A DNA stretch of 64,000 nt from Saccharum officinarum (lineage: Eukaryota; Streptophyta; Magnoliopsida; Poales; Poaceae), in contig CM036168.1 of assembly GCA_020631735.1 (NCBI GenBank), positions 99,180,932 to 99,244,931 on the forward strand. Direction: 5' to 3'. The translations under genes were made by a program, and so were the position numbers. Of the stretch, positions 11,340-21,845 are shown piece by piece. A model generated the notes under the pieces. It was not told the DNA's origin. It ran no database searches and saw nothing but the letters and a program-made list of their open reading frames with translations. Position 1 is the first letter of the stretch. Every line of letters starts with the position of its first letter.

Positions 11340-11905
11340 GCGGAGATGCCAGCACTTGGCAATGGAGGGACGGGCAGCAGCGTGCGGCCTCACCGACGGC
11401 GGAGGGCGGCGGCGGCCGGCCGGACGTAAGGGCGGACGGTGGCGGCGGGTGACCGGGCGTGCGGGCGGGCACGGCGGGCGGCCGAGGCGGCGCCGGGCGG
11501 GCGGGCCAGCGGCGGTGTGCGGGCGGGCGGGCGGTGGCGGCGTGCAGGCGGGCGGGCGTGCGGGCGCCGGAGATGGAAGAAAGAAAGAGAAGAAGGAAGA
11601 GAGAAAGAAGAAAGAAGAAAGGAAACGGTTTTACAGGGGGCATGACGCCAAGATCTATGGCGCCATGCATGACGCCATCGCCAAGATCCATGGCGCCATG
11701 CACCCTTGCCAGGTTGCCATGCACCCTGGCGCCATGCCGTTATATCTTGGCGCCGACGACTATGGCGCCAAGATAAGGGTCTATTTTTTGAAATCTTTTC
11801 GCAAGGGGCATATTTGAGAGAATCTTTCGAAAAAAGGCTAAAAACAAAAAAGACGGTACAGTTATACCTGCAAAAGGGCAGGAGTGAAGAGCACCTAATC
11901 TCGAA
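11340..11905. repeat. GC-rich block, GGCGCC-rich segment and AT-rich end: possible MULE 5' end
   Basis: Bases 11390-11580 are an extremely G-rich mix of cgggcgg words. Bases 11640-11775 hold five copies of the palindrome GGCGCC, most in the context ATGGCGCCA or TTGGCGCCA. An A-rich stretch with AAAAAAGG words follows to about 11870. The position upstream of the MULE transposase start suggests the element's 5' region and terminal repeat, but the other terminal repeat is outside the window. Open frames on both strands here reflect composition, not genes. Confidence 0.4.
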
Positions 11906-13940
11906 CCGCCACTCCATCAACCGCAAAGAAGGGTCAGGGGTCGAACCTGATCCGTGCCCACGCTTGACCCGAATGATCCACGGTTAGCCGAGGCTCGAAC
12001 CTCGCTAGCACATGTACGTACAATTCGCGACTGCTGGCCGCTGATTCATAGCCCACGTGCGGATGATCGGATGAAACAAACCAAGACGTAAGCTCCACAC
12101 AGCCAAATACACTATCCTGTCTTATCACCAGCGAAGGGAACAAAAAATAAATTACAAAGCCTACTAAATTTATAGAAACTAGTTAAGAACATGGACAAGA
12201 TATCTTAGAACATTACCCGAATTTAGGATCGGGTGGCACACATCGGCCCATGAAGTCACAAAAGGTTAAACAGTTGTACAAACATCAATGTTTCTTGTTG
12301 CAAACAATGATAATGTCACCACCATAAGGCATCTATTAACAATAGTAGCTTGATGCTAGAGTTTGGACATCTCAATTGATAATTGCATATCATTTACACT
12401 ACATTTAGCAACTTCAAAATGCTACTATGCTACACTACAGGCTACAGCACATGTAACCATAGATCGTGAAAATATCTAATTTAGTAGCCTCTTAACTTTC
12501 AAATCAACCTCAAAGGTGATAGTGCCCCACACCATAGCATCACCTGTAGGACCTATCAGTTTCAAATATAAAATCTATATTCATCACTATAAATTGAAAT
12601 TAATTAGACTGAAGCCAAAAATGTTAGGGTTAAATAAAAACTATTCTATGCTACCAAATGTCCTTAATAAGGTCATTTAGCAATATTATAATTCTGAACT
12701 AATTCTGAACCACCTAGACCCAACACTGAAATATACTAAGAATGAAACATATGTCTGCAGAATAGAATATGATGAAACTCTCTAAAAGGCTGAAACATAG
12801 AAAAGTTCAAAGTACAGAGAACACACATTTTTGGAACTGATTTTCAGCAAGATTCAAAGTGCAAACAACATTTCAAATGGCTTGTGTACAAATGGTAAGC
12901 AATAGTAAAGGATGTGACAAGAAACCAAAGCATCAGCATATAAAGATATGAACTGTCAAATGTATCGGTACTACAAAAGTACAGAGAACACACCTTGTTT
13001 GGTTGTACATTAGACTGCATGTTTCGGTTGTAATACAAAATCAGTAATGCGACTATTTCCCGGATGAGGATACAATCTTTTTGCTGCACTAATTTATTCA
13101 TAACATCATATTCCCTAATCAATTGTAAAGTGATTATTATGCTCAAAACAACAAATCAGATTGATGATGACCAATCCTAAAAAGATTGCAAATAGAAATT
13201 ATGCATTGCTTCAAGCATATGCCTTACTTTGTCAACGGATACACTACCAGAGACATCGATAGCGGACAATACAACAATGAATACACCTTTCCGATGGCAA
13301 CATATCTAACTATTTGCTGTGAGCATCCATCTTAATCCACATTTGGCTCTTTTCCTTCCTTCTTCCTCCTACAAGAAATAATCAACTTAGAAGCTAAGAA
13401 TTGAGAAATATTTTTCAGATGAAGCTACCCAACAGCAAATCATCCCAAATGAGCAATAATTGCTATCCATATGATGGATTCAACCCGACCTAAGGGCCCC
13501 AAACACTATCCTATAAAAAACAAATCTTATCCCTTCTCTGTCTTGCAACAAGATCCGTGCACACGGCGACTCTCCACCAGGAACAAATGAGCGATTCACT
13601 CATCCGTAGTATGGAACGGAGTCACAAGAGGAAGGAGCCAAGCAAGCATGCCAGCTTCTCCCGTGAGTCTAGCATGGTGGCGAGTAGCTGGGGACGGCAT
13701 CGCTAGACTCACGGGTTGACCCTAGGGTCGATTGGGGTTGGACGAGTCATGAACCTATCGCCCCTGTTTGTTTTAGGGTCAAACTGGCTCGCTCTGTGGG
13801 TTGAAACGAGAAGCGGATCATGTTTTCAAGCAGGGCGAACCGCCCCCCTAGGCCTAAGTACAGTCGTTGAATCACAGACGATGCTCTGTTGGTTGCTCAC
13901 ACATTTGACGTATTTTGCTGCCTCGCAGGGACCATGTGGT
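11906..13940. other. Intergenic, no recognised gene
   Basis: Mostly AT-rich single-copy-like DNA. Three TCGAACC words (11901, 11941, 11995) resemble tRNA T-loop boxes on the minus strand, but no full tRNA fold is visible. A short inverted repeat (cgtgagtctagc near 13662 and its complement near 13699) is present. I see no supported coding region. Confidence 0.5.
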
Positions 13941-14176
13941 CATGTGAATCATGAAAAAATTGGGCAGGGGCAGTCCCCATGGGGCAACCATGGGCACCCA
14001 CACTGGATTCATGACACGTGCCCATACGTATGCATCCAACTCATGAAATTGTTGCTTAAATTTAGGAGGAATAGTTGGATGCATGCGTATAGACACGTGT
14101 CGTGAATCTAGGATGGATGCCAATGGTTGCTGCATAAGAACCATCCTCACCCAATTTTTTTCCTATGAATCGATTC
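13941..14176. repeat. Long imperfect foldback (about 100-bp arms)
   Basis: Left arm at about 13941-14045 and right arm at about 14069-14176 are inverted copies with scattered mismatches. Landmarks are AAAAAATTGGG / CCCAATTTTTT, GGGGCAACCATGG / CCAATGGTTGC and GACACGTG...ATGCATCCAACT / AGTTGGATGCAT...CACGTGTC. The loop is about 25 bases. Likely a foldback MITE; a small-RNA hairpin is a weaker alternative. Confidence 0.65.
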
Positions 14177-14389
14177 CGATTCTCACAAAAATCTGCATCA
14201 AATAGAGTGTGAGCGAAATATTTTAGCCGAGAAATGTTTCACTCTTTTTCCTTTGGCTTCGGAATTGCCACGAGGCTGGTTTCGCAGCAGTTACGCTCCG
14301 TTTCTTTTGCCTCTCATATGTCCTAACAATTTTATCTTTTTTATTAGTTATATAATGCTTTTCTTGTGAAACAAGGTAAAATGAATTGT

Positions 14390-14600
14390 ATTTAAGCTTT
14401 TCTTCGCATATAAAAAATTGAAAGTTTTAAACATATTTTTTATTAATACTACTTTTTAAGAATATTTTGTTTCTAATAAATCAGAATCCAGCCTACTAGC
14501 CAAACGGTATAGTAAAGTGATTATGATTCATCTCCTAAAATGTTTCTTAAGAGAATCTAGATCCAAATTGTTCTACGAAAATCTAGATCCCTATCAAATA
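14390..14600. repeat. Diverged AT-rich repeat, copy A
   Basis: Contains aatccagcctactag, a Y-rich spacer and two AATCTAGATC words about 30 bases apart. The same order of words recurs in copies B and C (15720-16135). Confidence 0.6.
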
Positions 14601-15075
14601 CACCCTTACTAACTAGCCTAGTTTGGATGGGAGAAAGGATTATGTTTCTTGTGTGAATTGGTATAATTGGCTCCAAACGCTATTTTCAATGGTGAATCAC
14701 AACCATAATGATTCAACATTCCTACATACAAATGCAAAATGGCAAGAGGTTGGTTTTGCACCAATTCTCTTCTCGTTGCTTCCTACTTCTATTTAATATT
14801 TTTCAGTTATATTAAGAGAATGTTTGGTAGCTAAAAATGTTTCAGACCTCTTCTGCTCTAAGTTTGTTTGTAATGTACTGTTTGTTTTATTAATAAATCT
14901 GTTGTAGGGGTGCAAACCCCTCCAGTTTGTATCAAAAAAAGTTTCAGATTCTATCCAAAAAGCTTGAATCACTGCCAAACATCGTCGTGAAATTGTATTT
15001 TGTAGGCAGCTGACAAACCTGGACCGTCTTCTCCTTGCTTGCAAAAAAAGATTGCAGATTGCAGTCGACCACGGC

Positions 15076-15359
15076 CACTGGCGGAGCCAGGGGCTGGCAG
15101 GGGCCATGGCCCCCTCAAACATCACATCAAACTTTTTATAGGTAATATATAATCTAATAATCTATATTAGAAAGATATAATAAAAGCTTTGTCATATATT
15201 TTTTATGACTTCTAGACAACAAAATCATATAAATTTGTATTTTATCTTTGGATGAGCCCATCCACGGTGCAAAATCCCAAATAAATAAGCTACACTCAGT
15301 TATTTTATGGTTGAAACTCTTCGACCGCCCCCTATCTATAATTTCTGGCTCCGCCACTG
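15076..15359. mobile_element. hAT-type MITE
   Basis: Terminal inverted repeats CACTGGCGGAGCCAG (left) and CTGGCTCCGCCACTG (right). They differ at one position and resemble the CAGTGGCGGAGC ends of common plant hAT-derived MITEs. Flanking 8-bp target duplications are accacggc (15068-15075) and accaaggc (15360-15367), one mismatch. It is 284 bp, AT-rich inside, with no coding capacity. Confidence 0.8.
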
Positions 15360-15719
15360 ACCAAGGCATGTTACAAATAACTGGTGCTTACTGTTTTTAA
15401 TGAGCTAGCTCACATCTCTCCCTGTTGTGTTGTAATCTTGGCTGAGACCATGAAACTATTTGTATCGATGTCTAGTCATCGTCCATCATCGGCTCACTAG
15501 AATCAATGGTAAATCATTCAGGTGAGGTCGCTCACCTGCGCAACCCCCCCCCCCCCCCGCACCCCCCCCAAACTTGTCTGTCCAGCAATGCATGAAACGA
15601 TTCTCACTTTTTTTTTTGCCTATGTATGAGAAACGGTGGTTTCAACCGATTCTGTTTCTTGCTTCTCTTGTGCACTAGCAATTGTATTTTTAGTTACTCC
15701 ATTTTAAGTGTGACAGTGG

Positions 15720-16135
15720 TTACTTAAGTTGTTCTTTGTCCATAAAAAGTTTTTGATTTTTTAAACATATTTTTATTTGTATAATTGAAAAAATGTTTTT
15801 AAAATCAAAATCCAGCCTACTAGTTAAGCTATCCCATAAAGTGAATCTGATTTATCATTCGAAACATTTTTTAGACAATCTAGATCTGAAACGTTTATAT
15901 AAGAATCTAGATCTCTAGGTTGTATTTAAGTTATTCTTCTTTGTAAAAAAAAGTTTAGAATTTTTTCAAATGTATTTTTATTTATATGATTTTTTGGTAA
16001 AAAAATGTAATTTCTTATGAATCGAAATCCAATTTACTACTTGTCAAATGATTTTATAAAATGATTCTAATTCGTTTTCTAAAATATTTTTTTTTAAGAA
16101 TTGAATCTAAAACTGTTTGCACCAGAATCTGAATT
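15720..16135. repeat. Diverged AT-rich repeat, tandem copies B and C
   Basis: Two adjacent copies (about 15720-15912 and 15935-16135) of the unit seen at 14390-14600. Each has AAAGTTT...TTTTATTTATAT, then AAATCCA..CTACT, then GATTCTAATT-like and AATCTAGATC-like words. Copy C is the most diverged. Upstream (15545-15569) lies a C-homopolymer-rich stretch. Confidence 0.6.
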
Positions 16136-16698
16136 TTTACCAGACACATGTACATTACGAACATGCACATGGGCCGAGGCCCTGGGAGTACTGCCTGCGG
16201 GCACGAGTATCAGACACTGCGGGCTATTCGAAACTTCCGGCAGTCTCAGAGGCCGCCCCCTGTAGATGCAGCTACCGCTACGGATAGCTTCAGCAGAAAT
16301 GCAGAATGCACATTTTGATGTGCCGCCGCACGTAGGCTGTCTGACTGGATGTTTCATGTTTGCCTGTGTCGTGTATTCCTGGACAGACAAGATGGTATCG
16401 GAATATTGGATATGGGCAGTGGTTTGCTCCACTCTAACCTGACGAAACGTTGAAGCTGAAGTAATTTTTTTTATTTACTTCTAGATCAAGAACAAGAAGG
16501 CGAATAAGCATTGACAGAAGAAGCATCAATTCGATACATCACGAAAACAACGACAGCACAGGAGAGAACACCGGACCCGATCGGAATACAGCCATTTCCT
16601 TCTACACCTAAACGGCCCGAGAACCACCACAGCCGGTCCGGAGGAACACGTACCAGCCGCCAAGCGGGCAAGCACACACGACCTCGATCGTGTGGTCT
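16136..16698. other. Downstream flank of the small gene, nothing recognised
   Basis: Holds the 3' side of the minus-strand gene at 16699-16962, and so presumably its 3' UTR. No other gene-like signal. Confidence 0.45.
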
Positions 16699-16962
16699 CT
16701 ACGCGCCGTACTTGTAGCTCCCATTGTCCTCCGAGATCATGTCCAGGTCCCGGGAGGCGACGGCCATGGACATGGCCCGCCGGTGGCGCCCCGCCTGCCT
16801 CGCCGCCTGCAGCTCGGAGGCGTCCTCGGCCGCGGGCTTCCGCTGCTCGACGCCGCCGCCCTCGGCCACGGCCGCCGGCACGTCCTCCAGGGCGAAGTTC
16901 TCCGGCAGAACGAACACGCTCTGCGACGCCCGCCTCTGGTGCCTTCCTGCCCTCTGCGACAT
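16699..16962 (-). CDS. Small basic plant protein of unknown function (87 aa)
   Basis: I do not recognise a named family. The start is taken at the ATG 16962, the first Met after a TATA box 96 bases upstream. A longer frame reaches 17256 but runs through the promoter. The protein opens MSQRAGRHQRRASQSVFVLP, basic with serines. It then has an acidic-hydrophobic patch (ENFALEDVP), an alanine/glutamate-rich middle, a second basic patch RHRRAMSMAV and an ending DLDMISEDNGSYKYGA. There is no signal peptide or membrane segment. The strong GC bias, clean frame, TATA box and structured termini look like a real single-exon grass gene rather than a repeat. It may be a small regulatory or interaction protein; that is only a guess. 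Confidence 0.72.
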   Translation of the reverse strand: MSQRAGRHQRRASQSVFVLPENFALEDVPAAVAEGGGVEQRKPAAEDASELQAARQAGRHRRAMSMAVASRDLDMISEDNGSYKYGA

Positions 16963-17057
16963 CTTTTTGCAGCCTCGCGCGGGTGGTTTCACTAGGCAGA
17001 GGAGGAGCGCTTGAACTACCTGCTTGTGTTGTGAGCAGAGGAAGAAGAAATGGCGGC

Positions 17058-17065
17058 TATATATA
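17058..17065 (-). promoter_or_regulatory. TATA box of the small gene
   Basis: TATATATA in the context CTATATATAG, 96 bases upstream of the ATG at 16962 on the minus strand. The spacing suits a short 5' UTR. Confidence 0.65.
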
Positions 17066-17256
17066 GCCTGCCCACCGCATGGCGGCGAAGGGAGGGACAA
17101 TGTTCTTTTCCCCCATGAACAGTCCAGCATCTTGTGGTACGAAACTAAGTACAGTAACTCGTACGTCCACACCGGCCTATGCATATTCGGATCCGACAGT
17201 CTGACAGTTTCTGCTTCCCAAGGGCGCTGACTTGTGAATGCATGGCCCTGCCTCAT

Positions 17257-18130
17257 TTCGTCAGGGGTGGATCTATCGGGGGCGGGGCTCGTCCTGATCG
17301 CCAGAGGAAATCTCGTCCTGCTGAATTGGTGCTCATCTTGCGCCTCATCAGGATCTACATCAGCGTGTGATTCCTGCAGTCGTGCCTACTGGGGATCAAC
17401 TTGGTCTGCAAACTACGATCAACTTGGCACGTATTGTCTGCTGACTTGCCTGGCGAGTGTAATGTCTATGAATTCCTGCGCATTTTTTTTGTACGCAGAC
17501 GATGTCTCCACGAAGCTTCCTGCTAGGTAAACAAATGGTATTCGTGAACCGTATGTACCGGAATCTTAGGACCGACCTCGCCAATTTTAGTGGGTTATTA
17601 GTGGTTCCACTGATGATGTGATCTGTTCTGGCGTTGTAACTGAGACCCACGTGCAAACCGAAAGAAGGAATCCGCGCGCCAACGAAATCAGAGTAGTGGT
17701 CACCGTGTAAAGAAAAGATGCGAGTACGGTATCGAGTTCCTCCTGTCTAACGGTCTCTTGATTATTGGAAGTTTTCTGATAACATTTGCTAATCAATAGT
17801 TTGTTTCAGTACTAGCTAGCAAATCATCAGTTACTTGTGATTAGTCCAATATGTGTAAAATCCACGAAACATTTCCCCGGATTTGCACTCAGTGTACTCT
17901 TATTACAATGGAATCTCTCTCTTTTTTTAATCTTGTTTTCTTGGTGCTGCAACCTGTTCGAGCTGGACGCTCATGCAGCCAGAAAAGGATCAAGAAGGGC
18001 AGCGATTATAACTAAAGAGGGAACCCGTGCATGTTAGTAGATTCCAAAACCCTGGCCATCGTGTCTAGCCTCACATGGGCTGCTCACATGGCTCGATCGA
18101 CCGGGCCATCATAGCCCACGCTCGTACAAA
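17257..18130. other. Intergenic, upstream of the small gene
   Basis: No gene, repeat or RNA that I can support. Short ORFs here look random. Confidence 0.45.
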
Positions 18131-18259
18131 GGAGCCGTTCGGCTGTGCTGATAAGCCGACTAAAAAACACTGTTGGCTGATTTGTTGTGAGAGAAAAATA
18201 TTGTTCTGGCTGAAAAAACAAGCTGAAAAAGACGGATTATAAGACAAATGAACAGGGCC
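18131..18259. mobile_element. Short MITE with GCCGTTC.../...GAACAGGGCC ends
   Basis: About 129 bp. The left end is ggagccgttcggctgtgc and the right end is acaaatgaacagggcc. Their reverse complements align with several mismatches, and the inside carries GATAAGCC / GGATTATAAG inverted words. This pattern is common in grass MITEs. I could not fix a target duplication. Confidence 0.55.
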
Positions 18260-21200
18260 AAATTATTGATGTCCATCCGCTCGTGTGCATCGCCAAAATT
18301 TTGGTGTCAATGCAAAGTCGGGAAAACAAACCAAATACAACAGAATAAAACTGTGAGGACCAAGGAAATTTATGCCTCCGAATGGACGGTAAAAACCTTG
18401 CAGCGATGTTTATTAGATAGAAGGGAACAAGCAAAAGGGTTACGTGCTGCCTATATTTTCTCAAGATAAACTGGGTCTAAGAGCAACTTCAAGAATTTCT
18501 TTATATAGAGTATTGGTGAAAAAATCCGTCCCAACAACCTTGTCAACCGTATTTCCAAATATATTCTCATTTTCTTTTCCTGGTTTCTCGTTCGTCAAAG
18601 ATAGAGAGCAAAGCTTGCCCTCCAAATTACCGAATAAGATATAGAGAAGTCGTTGAAGTGTTAAGACATACAGAGAGCAATGTTATAAGAAATTTAGAAT
18701 GGCTCCCAAACAAGAATTTAGAGAGTGGGTTTAAGAACTTTGACAACTTTGGTATAACGACCGAAACAACTAACAACTAGACTCGTGTGACGACTTCACC
18801 AAAGCACAATGATTGAGTAAGGGATTACGTACTACTACATAGGGGGCACGGGGAAGGGGGCTAGCCAATGAATGATAGACGCTGCTATGGACTATTTGAA
18901 TGTAGCTAAGACCAGCGATTGTATGTATATTAAAAAATTCATCGTTGGGTATAACACATCAAGCGTTTAAAGCTCTAACATCCATACATGTAGCTATAAG
19001 TTTCTAGGGTTGTGATATAGGACTAATTAGGTTTAGAATACATATTATATAGGATATGGTGAAATTTTTCTCACATGTTTGGGGCGCAGGGAGGTGGCAT
19101 GCCCCATACTAGCCACCTACCTATGCCAGTGCCGAAGCAACAACTTGTTGCACAACCATTGCTAAAAAAACTATGACAACCCACTAGGAGACACCACTAA
19201 AGCCTAAACTCCACTAAGGAGAATGAGCTAGACCATGCACCTGTCATAGTTAGCAAGCACAATTGTACCCCTAGCAATGCAATAGCTTATAGCTCAAACA
19301 CCCTCTATACACTGCAAAACACAAAACTACCATAGGATAGCATATAGCTCCAACTTTCCCAACACGCTGCAAAAGCCCAAAACTACCATAGGACAACATC
19401 GAAGAAAATACTAACAAGGAAACGATGCACGCAAACCGTTATAGTTGCTCAATCAAAGCAATGTTTCCACCATGAGGATCCTCATAAGTGGGAGGGTGTG
19501 TGGAGGGGGCTTCACGATGATGCCTTCGATGGAGGAAGTGGTGCTCGAGGCATAATCATCGCCGAACAATGGCCTAAGACCAAACAAGGCTTTGTTGGAG
19601 GCCCCCTAAAACCTAGCCTAAAGAATACAACATAGCATAGCCACGATGAAATTCTCACTAAAGGGACCACCCCACTCTACTACCAATCCATCAGGATCCC
19701 CATTAGTTGGAGTATGGGAGGAGACATCAGCGACTACAAGAGTGGTAAGAACAACATAGAGAGGTCAGGTGGCACCCGTTAGAAAGTTGAGTGGCAACCG
19801 TACCCAGTACAACCATAGTGAAGTATTAGGATGCTGAGGATGGGCATAAATAGAGTTTGAAGATGTCAGACGCAAAAATGCATGTAGATCTACCTAGCGA
19901 ATGCCCCTGAGCCGCATCGACCGCTGAGACCTCCCCTCCGATTGCTAATGAACCCAACCTTGCATCCTCTATCAAAACCAAGCATTCCCTACTCTCGACG
20001 GCAACCCAAACCTTGCATCCGTTGTCAAGCACCTCCCCTATGATCATAGCCTTCTTCGTAATCTCTAAGATTCATCTCCTTCATTTTTGTGCGAAATCAG
20101 GACATCTCCAACATTATCATTGAGGTTCGACCACGGAAGCAGCCATATGAAAGCCAATAGCTTCTCCAGTAGTTTAGGGGTTGATTGGTCGTCAGTGTTA
20201 GCTTGTATCCAGACTTGTGTTGTGCTGTTGCGCATGTTTGGTTGTCTCATAGACTCTTATGTAGTTTTGCAAAGTACTCAAAGTAGGCACAATTCCGCAT
20301 TAGCTAGTACACCAAATTGGATATCGTTAGATAATGCAGGTTTGTATAAGCCGATGGGCACACACACACACAAAATTCTTATCCCTGTACCGGTACTAGA
20401 AACTTGAGATCTCAACTAAGACTTTGAGGTAACTACATGCAACAAAATGTAAACAATCAAACATGATTTACGCAGAACATCCAAACACCAAGACGCTACA
20501 TGAGTTTACATGGGCCTAGGTTATGCCGCATAAGGTCTAATGTAAGCAACTAATCAGACTCTCAAGAGGTCTAATGTAAGCAACAAATCCAATCCTAGCA
20601 CTCGCATATACCAAGCGTTTTGGCCAACGAGTTTCTAATAATGAGTAAAATGGGATTTTTTTACTAAAAGACGGGATCTGACAATATGGTTGAAAAACAT
20701 TAGTATTTTTTATTTGTGTTTTTGGATCGGTAATGTTGCGGTGCGGGCGTCTAGACAGATGGACGCCGCCTTAAAAAACTCCCACTCTGCCTTGCGCGCT
20801 CGCCTCAAGCTACGCTCTCTGTCCGCCACCGCCAGCGGCAACCTCCTCCGCTTCCTCCGCCCTAGGGCCCTCACCCACCTCCATGAAGCCAGGCTCCGCC
20901 GCAAGAGTCACGCCTGCCGCCCACCCCTGCCCTCATCGCTGGCGCCTGCACCAACGCCGGTGATGTCATCGTCACCTCCTCCTGTGGCTGGAGATGGCGA
21001 GGGTGTCACGGCCGTGCCGTATTCGTGCCTTCCTCGGGGATTCTCGCGCCCCAGTGACCCAAGCGAAAGAAGCTCGCAGCAACTGAAGTATGTGGTGCTC
21101 TTCACTCCGCCACCTCTAAGCCCTGATCTGCCCATCGATGTGGTTATCGAGTTCTTTAACGCACCTGACATGGTGGTCGTCTATAACACCCTTAGTGTTA

Positions 21201-21845
21201 CCGCATAAACAACTCGCTAAACCATGTCATGAGCATCATGTTTATGTGTTAATCCATGTTATCAATTGAGTGGATAAAGTTTGGTCACTTAAAATGGTCA
21301 ATAAATAGGTTAAACGAAAAGTTGCTCAATGTTGCATTTTATATCAAGTAAGGTTGAAAACCAAATTTTCACGAACAAAAATGTTATAGAACATATATAT
21401 GACACCTTAATAAAGTTTTATGTACAAACCTTGTGGATAACAATGCAGCTAGAGTTTTTGCAAAATGATAAGTTTAGCTAATAATTCTAATAGCTTGAAA
21501 ACTGAACTTGAAATAAAAATCAGCCGAGACGTAATTAATTTTCTAAGTTTGAAAAACTATTGGCAAGGCCATGTTTGTGAATTCATTCTGGGAAATCTAG
21601 TAAAAGGGTGGCAGCATGTTTTGGCTGGTGTCGATAGCCTAGTGTACCCTCTATGCAATGGTGAAGGTTGTTTGGTTCCAAATCCAAACGTTTAGTCATT
21701 ATAGACGCTTTAAAATTCGTGTGCGAACATATGCCTTGGTTTGTCTGGCCTGGGTGTGTGGTCACCGTATCCTATGCGTAACATGGCCGTGCTTGGTCGT
21801 GTCGTGCGCGCGTGTGGCCACCGCTGGGGGGTGGCCAGGTGAAAG
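18260..21845. other. Intergenic, no supported gene
   Basis: AT-rich DNA with small ORFs. The longest, 20690-21208 (+), is GC-rich at about 20750-21150 and starts in a different base composition. It has no motif I recognise and no clear promoter, so it may be a captured or broken gene piece. A short (CA)n run lies near 20361. Bases 18470-18800 resemble dispersed grass repeats but lack clear ends. Confidence 0.4.

Noticed and set aside
13941..14176. miRNA gene
   Set aside because: The stem is too long and has many mismatches; no small RNA evidence can be read from sequence, so it is kept as a foldback.
20690..21208. 172-codon plus-strand ORF as a gene
   Set aside because: No recognised domain; the first part is AT-rich and not coding-like; no promoter or splice evidence.
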